Shown here: one piece after another, positions 40,051 to 51,511 of the stretch
Position numbering within the stretch: the first letter of the stretch is position 1
Layout: each line of letters begins with the position of its first letter
Origin: Plantago ovata
Taxonomy: Eukaryota; Streptophyta; Magnoliopsida; Lamiales; Plantaginaceae
Length of the DNA: 64,000 nucleotides
Reading direction: 5' to 3'
NCBI GenBank assembly: GCA_028274465.1
Contig: CM051458.1
Location: forward strand, 71,487,766-71,551,765
Translations under genes and position numbers: made by a program
The notes under the pieces: model-generated
What the model saw: only the letters and a program-made list of their open reading frames with translations
What the model was told of the DNA's origin: nothing
Databases searched by the model: none

Positions 40051-41212
40051 ATGGCGAGTATCTCACTCCGTGCTGTCTTAGAGAAGCAAATTTTGACCGG
40101 ACAAAACTTCCTAGATTGGGTCAGGAATATACGTTTGGTGCTGAGGTACGAAAAGATTGAGTACGTCTTGGACGAGGTCATTCCCGTGTGCCCCGAAAAT
40201 CAGACTGCCGATCATGTTGCTGCTTGGAATCAAGCCAACAAGGCAAAGTCTGATAAGCATCTTGAGGATGCTAGATCCGCGTAGTGTATTATGCTGGCGG
40301 CAATGAGCAATGAGCTGCAGAGGCAACATGAAAGCATGTTGCCGTATGAGATGCTGAAGCATCTTGAGTCGCTCTTTAAGACGACAGCTAGAAGTGTTGA
40401 ATTTGATTTGATCAAAGAGATACACAGATGCAAGATCAATGAAGGAGGGAACATATCTGAGCATGTTCTCAAAATGATTGGTCTCTTTGAAAAGCTTGTC
40501 GATGTCGGCGTTAAGCTAGAGAACAAGATCATGGTGATCTTTGTCCTTCAATCACTGTCGAGTTCGTATTCGCAGTTCATCATTAACTACACGATGAATG
40601 CGAAGGACGTAACACTGCCTGAACTTCATAATCTGCTGAAGACATATGATCAAACTCTTCCTAAGAAGGAAAAGTTGATCATGCTTGTTGGGCAACCGTC
40701 TAACCCAAACCCGAGAAACAAAGGTGCTAAGGGTAAGGGAAAGTCGGGAGCCAAGGCTAACACTTCGAGTGATAAGCCTAAGCGTCTGAACCAGAAAAGG
40801 AAGTTCAATAGAAGCGGAACGGTACGCACAGATGAATGTCTTTTCTGTAAGCAGAAAGGACATTGGAAGAAAGATTGCCCTAAGTTGAGGGCAAATCAAG
40901 CTAAGAAGCCATCGGCTTCTAGCTCAGGTATGTTTGTTATTGAAATGAACATGACTACTTTTGACTCCAATGGTTGGGTATTAGATACAGCCTGTGGCTC
41001 ACACATTTGTAATGATGTGCAGGGGCTAATTGATCACAGGCTAGTCAAGCAAGGTGAAATCGACTTGCATGTTGGGAACGACAATCCAGTTGAAGCCAAA
41101 CGCGTTGGACGCTGCAAGATAGATTTACCTTCGGGACAATGTTTAGAACTTGATAATGTTTATTTTGTTCCATTCATTGTCAGAAATATTATTTTCATTC
41201 CATTGTTAGACA
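40051..41212 (+). pseudogene. gag: Copia A gag and start of protease, with a nonsense codon
   Basis: It begins [15 protein letters not shown] at 40051. A TAG at 40282-40284 replaces the CAG Gln of copia B: a C-to-T change in CGCAG. The frame resumes after it to beyond 41200. The gag helical domain ([20 protein letters not shown] region to [14 protein letters not shown]) is followed by a Lys-rich linker and an intact zinc knuckle [14 protein letters not shown]. The protease start reads [12 protein letters not shown], with Ala where the catalytic Asp-Thr-Gly is expected. The match with B ends near 41212. Confidence 0.85.
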
Positions 41213-42616
41213 ATATGTTCTGGTCTCTGTTTTCTGTGGTGTGTTTGTTGATTGTGACTGAGACGAAGGTTTGAAGTACTTTCTATACTTTCTGGAGGGT
41301 TGAATGAATGTGATGTTATATTTATGTGTCTTGTTTGGATCTGGCTGAATAGAGTGGTTTCTGTCATAATACTTGATGTATTTTCTGGATGAATGCATTC
41401 TCTGTATGGTTGATCTTTCCGGACCTTAATTGATAATGATGTTGTTGCACCTCTACTGGTTTGTGTTCCATTAGTGCAGTAGATGTTTGTTTGATTAGTG
41501 AAGCTAAGGTTGACCATTCTGTGTGAGTTGCTTGTGTACTCTTTAACTTATTCATGTTCTTTGTTTTGTGTAGATAATGGATTGGATGATGATGAGGGAA
41601 CTGCATAGAGTGGAGTGGTGGTTGAACTTCAGGTGGAAAGGCGCATGATCGATCGATTTGGTTGTGGTTTAAATAGTTCTTTTTTTGTGTTGGACTTGTT
41701 TGAATTTTGAGTCTTCTATTTAGTTTGGACAATTATGGTACATTTTGCGTGTTAGTGATATTCGGGCATTATGTTAACCCGAGAACAATGTCACAAGAAT
41801 GTCAATGTTCGTATCTTGAACAAAGTTATATATTATTAATATTTCCTTTCTTATGTTTTGTTTATTGTATTATCTCATTACTGCAATAGTGTGTATTGTT
41901 TGTGCTAAAAAATGCTAGCATTTATGAAAAATGCGGATCCGGAAGAACGACAATCGTGATAAATTACATAACATTTTGTGATGAAAATTACAATATTGGA
42001 TACTAACAATTGTGATGATATAGTGAATATTTTTGATGAAATTTACATGGCCGGAAAGTTGATTTTGTGATGAATCAATAGACCAATTGTGATGAAAGGT
42101 CTGGCGCCGGAGTTTGGATTTGGTGATGAAAATGCATAGCTTTTGTGATGAAATTTACATGGCCGGAAAGTTGATTTTGTGATGAATCAATAGACCAATT
42201 GTGATGAAAGGTCTGGCGTCGAAGTTTGGCTTTGGTGATGACATTGTGTATCAATTGTGATGAAAATCTAGCTGCCCGAGATCACCTTTAGTGACAAATA
42301 GGCTAAGCATTTGTGATGATTGTGAAGCTGCCCGGAACATGCTTTCATGATGAACTATGCTATCGTTTGTGACGACCAAGTTCGGGCGGCCCGTTATAAT
42401 TTGTGATGAAAAAAATGTTTTTCGTGAGAAAATGTAGTCGTCACTAACGAAAGAGGGTTTGTGACGAACAAAAATTTTGTCACGTATGGAATTTGTGAGG
42501 GTGCTCTTGTGACCAGTTTTAGGACGACACATTTTGTCACCTTTATACAAAAGTGACAAAAATCATGCTTAAGGTGACAAATATTTTCCCCACAAATGCT
42601 GCAATTTTTTGTAGTG
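41213..42616 (+). mobile_element. 3' fragment of a CACTA (En/Spm) transposon
   Basis: The right end TTTTTTGTAGTG (42605-42616) is the complement of the CACTACAAAAAA terminus of plant CACTA elements. Upstream, 41950-42560 is filled with subterminal repeats such as TTTGTGATGAAA, in both orientations near the end (GTGACAAA/TTTGTCAC). At 41560-41606 an intron acceptor TTTTGTGTAG precedes a short exon DNGLDDDEGTA and a stop, like the end of an element gene. No CACTA left terminus is found between the copia A break and here, so the left side is lost and the junction at 41213 is a deletion or recombination point. Confidence 0.65.
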
Positions 42617-43221
42617 GCATTGAGTAAAAAGGGAATTTAAAGATTGCTAAAACGGACATTCAGACAATCAAGGATACTGAAACAGGTATTTAGTATTAAG
42701 GTTGACCAAAGATGCAAACTGAGACGGAAACTCAGTAAAAAGAGCGACACGTGTTTTTACAATTTTACCCTATTATCTCACAAAGAAAAAGGATTTACTA
42801 AGATGGGAACTCAGAAACCTTGTTGCCTTAAAAAGAAAAAGGAGATAATAAATTAAGGGGGAACTTTCAGCAAGTACAAGGTTTGTTACTTGATAAGTAA
42901 TTGCTAAATTCAGAATGAAAAATATACTTGTTGAATGTTGTCTCAGAAAGCTGAGTACTTAATGACAACATCCCTTAATTAAAGGTAAAATCCAATAGTG
43001 ACGTAACATTGGCACAGATAACTTGTAAGTCATCAAGACATGAGAATAAATCGTGAGCATTGATAAAAGCTAGTTGTTGATCTAACGGCTCACAAGATAA
43101 AGTAAAAACGTGCTCTGACGGTTTCGAGTTAGTTGTCCACTACGCATTTAATGTGGAGTGTGACTACTCTCTCCTTTTGTATCTCAATTCACTTGCTGAT
43201 ATCTCAAATCGATTGAGACTC
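42617..43221 (+). other. Unassigned stretch with a polypurine-like motif
   Basis: No gene is seen. TTAAGGGGGAAC at 42853-42864 resembles a copia polypurine tract, and GTTTGTTACTTGATAAG follows. It may be the 3' end of a decayed element whose LTR was hit by the solo LTR at 43222. GACTC at 43217-43221 is the target duplication of that solo LTR. Confidence 0.35.
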
Positions 43222-45841
43222 TGTAACACCCCATTTTTTATTTATTATTTAATTAATTTATTTAATTATCAGAGTAAATTATTTTATTCGGTAATTATTT
43301 AATTTACTTCCCGTGTAAACGAATTCGACTTTAGTGGGTTCGCGTAGAATTGATTCGTCTTGTTCCGTTATTGGGCTAGCTGGCAATTGGTTATCACCCC
43401 TTTTTAGGCCCAATTTTCGTGACCCTCAAGTGCTGGCCCAATCTCATATCTTGGCCCGTCTGATGGCATAAAACCCTAACCCTATATGCCTCCATTCATC
43501 TAACTACTCCACTCTCTCTTTCTCTCTACCTTCACGCCCCCATTCTGAAAAAAGAAAGAAAGAAGAAAACTTCTCCTCTCACTTTCTCTCATCTCACACC
43601 CATCATCAACTCCATCTTCATCTCCACTTGTACGGCGCCGGTCCAGATCGATCCAGCCCTGCTCCGGTAACGTTCACGCCATCCATCTCGGTCCCGCCCG
43701 TTTTCATTTCAGTTGCGCTCTAGTGCCGTCCTAAGCTCCGTTGGATTCTCGTTTTTTTCGGTAAGCATCGCACGGCTCTGCTCCGTTTTGTTGGTTGATT
43801 TCGGATCTCGTTCAGATCTCTTTGTGACTCGTTGTTCCATTGATTCGCAGTAGTGCTACGTCCGTTCTCCGCTGTGCTCCGATTCTGTTCGCCCGTTCCC
43901 ATTAGCTTTGGTAAGTCTCTGAACGGCTTCTCTCCGGCTTTGTTCGTGCATATGGATTCAAGTCTCGAACTGAATCTCGATTTAATTCCTCTTTTCTCTC
44001 TTGATTCGCAGCTTGCTCTCTAGTCTGGTTCGTTCGAGGTAATTAGTCAGATCCAGTCCGTTTTTGCTCGCTTTTCTTTCTTTTTTGTTATACCCATTTT
44101 ACCCCTGTTGTATGCGGTTTTCTGGCCTTGAATCGTACTGAGAACCGGGACCTAGGATAGTTTGTTGTTGTTGTGGTTAGACTGGTAATTTGTTGTTTGA
44201 CCTCATATGTTGACCGTGTTGGAATTGTTTGACTTCGAAAAACTAACTGGACCTTAGTATAGTAATCTAAACCTTGAGGACTTGTTTGAGTGTTGTGAAA
44301 TTTGAAAGGACCTTTTTGCGAATTTACTTTGACCATGTTGTCTGAGGACTTGTTTGAGAGACTTGTTTGTTTTTGGGGACTGTTGTGCGAGTTTAAGAAA
44401 CTGTTGGACTTGTCTCTAATTTCTAAAAACTAAAAGGATCTTTCTGCAACTACTGTTCTAAGGGCAATTTAGTACACTTTCTGGACCAAACTGTTAATTC
44501 TAGTTTCTTTTGAGGAATGTTCTGAAATTTACAGAAACTATGGTACTGTTTTGCAATTTACCTCTGAGGGTACTTTAGTAATTTCCAGAGAGCAAAAGAG
44601 TGTTTTCTGAAAACTATTCAACTTAAATAGTTTCTGTCTTGTTACTTTGTAACTGTTTGACTTGCTAGCTTAGTTGGTTAGTTATTCTTTGACTAACCTA
44701 GAGGTCCCGAGTTTGAACCCTACCTTAGCCCTTCTGATACCTTTCTTTTATTTTGTCTTTCGATTCGACTCTAGATGGTAACACTGGGTTATGTTTAGGT
44801 TCTCTGTTGTTCGCTGCGCCGTCATACAAGTCTTGACTCCGTGATCTAGTGCTTAAGTCTCTGAGGTGAGTGTTCACCCCAAAACTTATCTATTTGCAAA
44901 AAACTGGAAGGCTCTGTGATAATCTGTATCTATTAATATATGTTTTGTTTTACCGTATGCTTCCGCGTAAAAGTAACTAAGTCCTAAGTATGACTATTTA
45001 TTTATCTATGTTTGTTACTACCCTGTCTTGGACTATTTCTTCTGAAGTAACATTTCTCAATGTCTCGAGGACTGATTATTATTGTCTGTTTGCTCTGTTG
45101 TCTGTGTCTGTATCTGTTCTGTTGTTTCTGTGTGACCGGTCGATTAGGTCGTAATTAGGTAGACTTGGGTAGTGAGGACTATCAGTTTTATTTGGTTATT
45201 GCCTAGTCTAATCCCTTTTAGGCGCGAGGCAGAAGTCGCTGAGGTCTATTAGGGTCGTAGGTTCTGTTTCCCCAAAGTACACGGGGGTTTTTGTTTCTGT
45301 CCGGAGTTGTTAACCCTCTGGAGGGAGCTATAAGGGCAATCTGGGAGTAGGAGTAACAAGGCGGGCTGCACCAACGGACTTCATCTGATTTGCTTCTGTC
45401 TGTCTCTCTGTTCTGTTAACTGTTTCTGTTTGTTGTCTCATATGTCAAATGCTTTTGTTTTCAAAACTGTTTACTTTTCTGTTTGTTAACTTAGAACCTC
45501 ACTGAGATCATTTATCTCACGCTCTCTTTGTTTTCAAAATTTCCTTCCTTTCCAGATGCTACTGAGGACGCACGCGAGTAGGTTGCCAGCGACTGAGAGA
45601 AGGGTCTGGGGTGTCCGCTGGGATTTTGATTTTAAAATAAGAAGATGAAACTCTTTACATTTCTTCACTAGTCGTTATTTCTTTTTGAGCTTTAAAGTTA
45701 CTGTTGGATTTTATTTGAGTTTGTTAGCGCTGTGGCGCCAAAATTTGTTATGGCATTTATTGTCGACCGTTGATTTTGAATTATTTTCGAATATTCTATT
45801 TTCAAGAAAATTATTTGTTTTTGAAAACCGATATCGTTACA
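43222..45841 (+). repeat. Solo LTR (2620 bp)
   Basis: It starts TGTAACACCCC and ends GATATCGTTACA, with terminal inverted TGTAAC/GTTACA. GACTC lies directly on both sides (43217-43221 and 45842-45846). No internal domain, PBS or polypurine tract is inside, so recombination between two LTRs is the likely origin. TGTAACACCCC starts are frequent among plant Ty3/gypsy LTRs; the lineage is not determined. A pyrimidine-rich leader-like part (43500-43640) suggests the transcription start. Orientation is unproven. Confidence 0.75.
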
Positions 45842-45929
45842 GACTCTCACTGATCTGAGATACCATATAGAGATAATTTCACTTTAGTACCCTCTTAGAG
45901 CACCCATTCTCATATTAAGTCCTCTTAGA

Positions 45930-46566
45930 TCAATAATTACAAATTGGGACAAAATACACTTTTTGAGTTGACCAAATTCAAAATCTGAAATTTTTGTTTT
46001 CAAACCAAACATGCCCTAACCTTATGAATTTTAAAAATAAATAATTAAGCTAAAATATAGAAAAACTAAAAAGTAAAAATTAGTTAATTAAAAAAATAAA
46101 ACTTGGTGGAGCTTTACCTCCACCATTAATGGCGGAGCTTACTCCACCATTAATAGCGGAACTAAGCTCCATCAAATTTTTCGGTGGAGCTCTGCTCCAC
46201 CGAAAGAAAACCAATGGAGCTAAAGCTCCACCACAGTGGCGGAGCTCTGCTCCGCCATTGATGTAGGAGATTCTTATCCGCCCAGATCTGGCGGAGCATA
46301 GAGCTCCGCTATCATGGCAGAGCTTCAGCTCCGCCATTAATGGTGGAGTTGAAACTCCACTTTTTGTTTTATAATTTTTATTTATTTCTTTATAATCATT
46401 TTTATTTTTAAAATTTTTAATGATTTTTTTATGATTCTTTAGTTTATTTAAAACTGTTTTATTAGTTTTTCTTTTTTTAAAGCTAAGGCTGTTTGGTTTG
46501 AAAACAAAAATTTCAAAAATTGGATTTGGTCAACTCAAAATGTCCTATTATGTAATTGGAATGTTG
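45930..46566. mobile_element. Fold-back / MULE-like non-autonomous element filled with hairpins
   Basis: Long imperfect terminal inverted repeats: the left at about 45936-46025 contains TTTTTGAGTTGACCAAAT and TTTTTGTTTTCAAACCAAAC, and the right (46480-46560) carries their reverse complements. No ORF of its own. The centre (46104-46360) is a string of short hairpins. Long inverted repeats without a coding part fit a Mutator-like or fold-back element. The ends and target duplication could not be fixed exactly. Confidence 0.6.
46104..46360. repeat. Nine short hairpins with GGNGGAGC arms
   Basis: Among them CGGTGGAGC-TCT-GCTCCACCG (46182-46202) and TGGCGGAGC-TCT-GCTCCGCCA (46237-46257), identical in loop with two paired stem changes. 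Others are TGGTGGAG/CTCCACCA, TGGAGC/GCTCCA, GCGGAGC/GCTCCGC and GTGGAGTT/AACTCCAC. Every unit keeps base pairing or has a single mismatch. Confidence 0.82.
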
Positions 46567-46654
46567 TAAGAAGCGCTTTTTTGATATTATTGATCTATGG
46601 GGGATTAATCCGTAATTAGAAGCGCTAAGAAGGTATTAAAAAGTTATGGACCCT

Positions 46655-47931
46655 ACTATATATATATGAGGAGTTGCACAAAGGCAAAATTCTTTACAAC
46701 TTCCAAATATCTTTACTCAGAATAACATTTTCTACTCTAAATCTCTCTGTCCCTCCGGTCAATCTCTACCCTCTTTTGTCCCTCAAAGACTACTTTTCTT
46801 ACTATAAAAGATGGCTCCCAAAAGATCAAGCTCCAGAGTTTCCAGACCAGAGAGTGCTGCTAAAAGCACCACCCCTGCTCCTTCTTCTCCGGCTAAGGAA
46901 CACTCACAGAAACGGTGAAGCTTGTCTTAGCAGACGACAGGGTCACTCAAAGAACCATGCTTCCTTCATTCTTAACCGGTGAAAACTGTGAAACAATGAT
47001 TCAATGGGGAGCATTGGCAAAGGAAAAGTACATCCGGTACTATTACAAAGAAACCCATGAGGGTGTGGAAGCCTTAGGTTACATCAACCGACAAGGGCTT
47101 CTTGGTTTCATCACTGCTAGACCAAAGACTCTGAGTATTGTAGACGTAATAGAGTTACAATAACTCAGAACTGACTAGAGTCACTGATGCACAAGGAATC
47201 ACTGAAAAAGTGATTTTGACTTCGGTGCAAGGCACTCAAATCGTCCTGAAATGGACTGATTTTGCAAACCACTTCCAACTTCTGACCACAGGAAGTTTAG
47301 AAGATCTTTTCTGAATCTCTGGAAGAGACTACTGAATTCTATAGCAACGTCAAAAACGATAACATGAAAAACAATGAGGTGGCTCCACTTCGGTTTGAAA
47401 AGAATGAAGTTAAGAGAAACACATCTCAAATTCTCTTGGATTGGTTGCTTTGCTAATAATCAGAGTCCTTGACTCCCAAGTTGGAGGACTTAATCAGATA
47501 GGACTGAAAATATGGCCTTTTTTGAAGCACATCTATGACAATAATACAGACCTTTGCTGGGCAAAATGGATTTTCAACAAGCTTGCTGACTGTCATGTCA
47601 GATTCAAGGTCAAACTTGAAGACAACACCATAGCTCCAAATGGACCAGTGTTGTATGGACTAAAAATCTGCTATATCCTTGAACAATAAGGCATTAAGCT
47701 TAGAGAACCCTCTCCCATCAACAAAGCTTCATGGTTTGTGGGAAGGTTTAACTGCAAAAAGCATAAACCCCAGAAGCCTGATGCCAAAGACAAGAAGAAA
47801 GCAAAAAGCACTAAAGTGGTTGTTGCTGATGCTGGTACCAAAGAAAGAAAACGAAAAGCTAATGCTAATGACATGCAAACAGTAGCAAAGAGAACTGCTG
47901 GAAAGCAAGTTCAAATAATAGATGATGCTAC
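46655..47931 (+). pseudogene. Decayed plant-transposon-protein gene, split by copia B
   Basis: A TATA-like CTATATATATAT lies at 46655-46666 and a plausible start at 46811 (MAPKRSSSRVSRPESAAKS). The coding sense then shifts frame several times. 46915-47163 (LADDRVTQRTMLPSFLTGEN ... VVDVIE-like) and the following frame (NNSELTRVTD ... VILTSVQGTQIVLKWTDFAN) resemble the putative plant transposon protein domain. 47441-47690 and a Lys-rich tail at 47738-47931 follow. The last codons read into the copia B LTR. It could be an ORF1- or ORF2-like gene of another retrotransposon family. There are too many frameshifts for function. Confidence 0.5.
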
Positions 47932-50021
47932 TGATAGTGTATATGTCCTAGAGACAGTCCTTATTAAGGGCATGCAGCCCTTATAGAGGGCATATATGTA
48001 CTATTACACAGGTCAACGTAATATAATATATGTTTGTTGTTTGACTATTGAGCATCGCTTTCATATCTATATTACACCAGGCATGCAGCATGTCATATCT
48101 CTATTTCTGTCTGTATTGATATTAAACATGTCCCCTCGGATAGATGACCGATCACACAGATAGTGGGAGCTATGTGAGTTATCATCTATCCCAAACTCTC
48201 CCTAGTCGAGGTTCATCTCGTATGTAGGGGTTTGAATGAACCAGCTGAGACTAGTATGCGTGGAGGTTATACTTGTTGGAGCAAGTGTGAGCCGATCCCA
48301 CGACCACGGAACGGATTGTTGGACAATCAAGAAACGTTCCCATAACTGCGCATAGTTGTTCGAAGGATGATTACCGAACAATGGAAGTACCCACCGGACA
48401 CTCCCATCGATGTATACTCTACACCGAAGTGTCTATGGGAACCGGTAAGTTGTCGAAGTGATGCCAGTCGTCCTTTGGACTTACAGGACTTTATCATCAC
48501 ATTTGTTGCCCCATATCCTCGGTGGACTCGTCGATGTCAGCTCTAAATAAGCAGTTGACCCAAGACACGATCCAGGATTATGGCTACATACAAATGGGGA
48601 TGATAAGTGTTTCTGTGAAGGATTCATCTCTCATGTGTAGCACAGGAGAGCACTGCTCATAGTCGTTCATAGTTGTGATTGGTAAAACCGCTGGCCAGCG
48701 TATCAATATTATTATGATGGTCATAATAGATATTAGATTCATCATGCAACTAACTGAAGACGCGCGTGGATGTATTATTGAGATAGACACTTCATCGATC
48801 CTAGATACATTCGAGTCAGTCAGATGAAGGGACGTTACCATCGCCGCGTTGAGCGCAACAGACTTCGCAACGAAAGGGTTTGCTTTGTGAAACCTCTCAA
48901 ACGTCCTCATGTATTAATATTGCAAATGGAACCGTCTAGGAATTCCATTTTGCCTAGTCTAGGACTTGCTTAATACAATGAGGCCCTATGGGTAACACTA
49001 TGTGGTGATTCAGCTTATCCGAATATCCTTGAAGATGGAATCGCAATTAATTTGGAATTAATTGTGATTGATGGATTATAATTGATTTGGAATTAATTGT
49101 AATAATTTTTGGCTCAATTAATGATTTGGAATTATTAATTGAATTGGCTAATTAATTGTATTTTCTGTAAATACAATTAAAGATTATATTTTAGAAATAT
49201 AATAGAGGTTTGATTTGAAAGGATATGCTAATTTAGAATTAATATATGCACATGGGCAAAATCTACTTGGAGTTTGAATTGCCTTAGAACTATAAGTGGG
49301 TCCCAAAATCGGGACCCACCTATCTCCTTTGGGACGCGCGCGCGCGCGAGATGGAGTAGGGGAAGAACGAGTTCGACTCCTTTCTCTATTAGAAGTCCAA
49401 GGGATAAGTTAGATTTTCCTGATTGAGTTCTAACTTGATTGGGAATGAATCTAGACTTGAAATTGGTTTCCTAGTGCGATAAGAATTAAATTCTTATTCC
49501 TTTATGAAGTCTAATTGCTTATGCTTTAGGCTTCTATTGACTACTATATAAGTAAGTCATTAGAGAGCTTTTTCAAATGAAATTCTTAGAGAATTATTCT
49601 ACCTTTCTTAGAGAAAACAAAAAGCTCTCCCCTACCTCCACATAGCCACGCGTGCGCCACCCCTCGCCGGAGGAAAACCGCCGCCCCATCTTCTCGGTCA
49701 CACAAAGAATATCCTAGCATTCTTCCGATAGGCTGTTCATCCGTGGATACCAAGGTTGAGGTTCTAGGAGCTGGAAACTAACTTTTATTGTCTTGCAGAT
49801 AATCAAAGTATTGCAGATATCTTCGACTTCGACGAAGGAGAAGATTCACCGGATTATTACGAAGACTTGGAAACTGTGCTTGCTTTTGGAGTATTGTAAG
49901 TCTTCTAATTGACGTGTTTAAATATATACGGCATATACATAATCAATTAACCCGCATGTTAAGAAAATTTTTGAAATTCCGCTGCGTACCCTAGGGGTAA
50001 CTCTAACCGTATTTTCTTACA
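47932..50021 (+). repeat. 5' LTR of copia B
   Basis: It starts TGATAGTGTATATG and ends TTTTCTTACA, 2090 bp. The TATA box TATATAAG is at about 49545-49552, and a (CG)n run lies at 49335-49347. It contains about 65 bp not found in the copia A LTR. Confidence 0.88.
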
Positions 50022-50022
50022 G

Positions 50023-50034
50023 TGGTATCGGAGC
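50023..50034 (+). other. Primer binding site with one substitution
   Basis: TGGTATCGGAGC; copia A has TGGTATCAGAGC. One A-to-G change relative to the initiator tRNA-Met complement. Confidence 0.85.
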
Positions 50035-50796
50035 GAGGTTAATTGATTAAGTATATACGTATATATGTTGTATGATTTTGTAGTTTATGTGGATGCAATT
50101 GATTCTATGATTAATTCGAATTTCAAAAGTTTTGTTTTTATATAAATTTAGAATTTATAATTTTTCAAAAGAAAAAAAAAGTTATATATATATATCGACC
50201 GGCCGCCTGCGGGCGCAGGCGCTCGGCATCTGCGTGCGCCGCAGGCGCCGGCGCCGGCTGCCGCGGGCACGTTAGGGGACGGGACTACCCGTCCCCGTAT
50301 TTTATATATATATATATTTTTTTTTCCCGGGTTGGACCCAAAATCGAATTTTTGAAAATTTTGAGGATTGAATTTTATATTTGGAATATAAATATGATTT
50401 AATTGTAATTGTTTTTAACTAGAGGGGTTAAATTTAATTAGTATAAAGTTAAGGGGCTTATTTGTGATTTATCAATTTATTCTTTATTACAAATAAGTCC
50501 TTCTACTTTTGAATTTTAGATTTAACACCTCCAAGGTTTCGAAAATTACAATTGAGTCCTTCGGGTTTTCGAAAATTGCTAACTGGTCAATAGAATTTTC
50601 TATTTTTTCAATCTAGTCCAAATTTTCAATTTTTTCATAGAGATTATAAGTATGGGATTATAAATTTCATAATGAAGTTATGAAGTCATTTGGCATCCAC
50701 ATAGGCTACTATTTGTTTGTTTGCTCGATATGCTATTGTTTGATAATGCATGTTTAAATACATGTATATTACTTTCCGTTCGACCGCTATGCATGC

Positions 50797-50950
50797 GAGG
50801 GTAGGCGGCGCCCTCTTATTTGTCGGACTGCATATGTTATGTATGGGTAGGCGGCGCCCATTATGTGCTTGACCGCGTTTAGAACTAGAATGGATAGGCG
50901 GCATCCATTACGTGTAGACCGCTCATGCATGATGGGTAGGCGGCGCCCTT
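50797..50950 (+). repeat. Four leader hairpins with constant AGGCGGC loop (copia B)
   Basis: 50797-50815, 50843-50861, 50890-50908 and 50932-50950. Same loops as in copia A. The second stem here is ATGGGT/GCCCAT, a G-T wobble where A has a Watson-Crick pair. Number, order and spacing match copia A. Confidence 0.8.
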
Positions 50951-51511
50951 ATCTGTTTGTAGATGACTGATAACAACCCTCAAGCTACAAGCCCCAACCA
51001 ATATAAGTGCAGAAATATATATATGTATGTATTTCTGAGATGCTTTCGATGGGGTGCTTTAATTCTGAACTTTCATTGCGTTTTCCTGTATTGGCGACCT
51101 CGTCTTACAGACTCGCAGTGATCGTCAGATTAGAGTAAGCCTATGGTTATAACTTACTGCATATTGTATCTAGCGACCTTGATAGGTACAATATGTAGAG
51201 CATCGGGTTAAATTAGATTTAACACCCAAGAGTTGCGTGACGCAATTGGATAGTCCTACCGGTCATAGTATGCTATGCGACCAGCCCCCGTTGGAGTATA
51301 GCATAGTATGGATTTGGATCTTGGCCACTACGGTAACTTGTTGGACATTACCCGTATATTTGTTTTGGGGGCAAGCATATGTGAAAATAGTGGGAGCTAA
51401 ATAGCTAAAGGACCTTGTTGTTTAGTTATGTTGACTGTGTATTTAGAAATAGTATTTCAATAGTTGATTTATTATTTTCGTTCTATATTATTTCTCCTTA
51501 GGAAATTAGAA

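Larger units (their letters stand above)
36466..41212 (+). mobile_element. Ty1/copia element A, truncated
   Basis: 5' LTR 36466-38486, PBS 38488, a 1.5-kb leader with hairpins, and gag to about 41212, where the match to copia B stops abruptly within the codons after LDN. No integrase, RT or 3' LTR follows. It is the same family as copia B (47932 on). Confidence 0.85.

Noticed and set aside
48584-48910. Minus-strand ORF in the copia B LTR
   Set aside because: Not conserved in the copia A LTR, where the corresponding stretch lacks part of the sequence.
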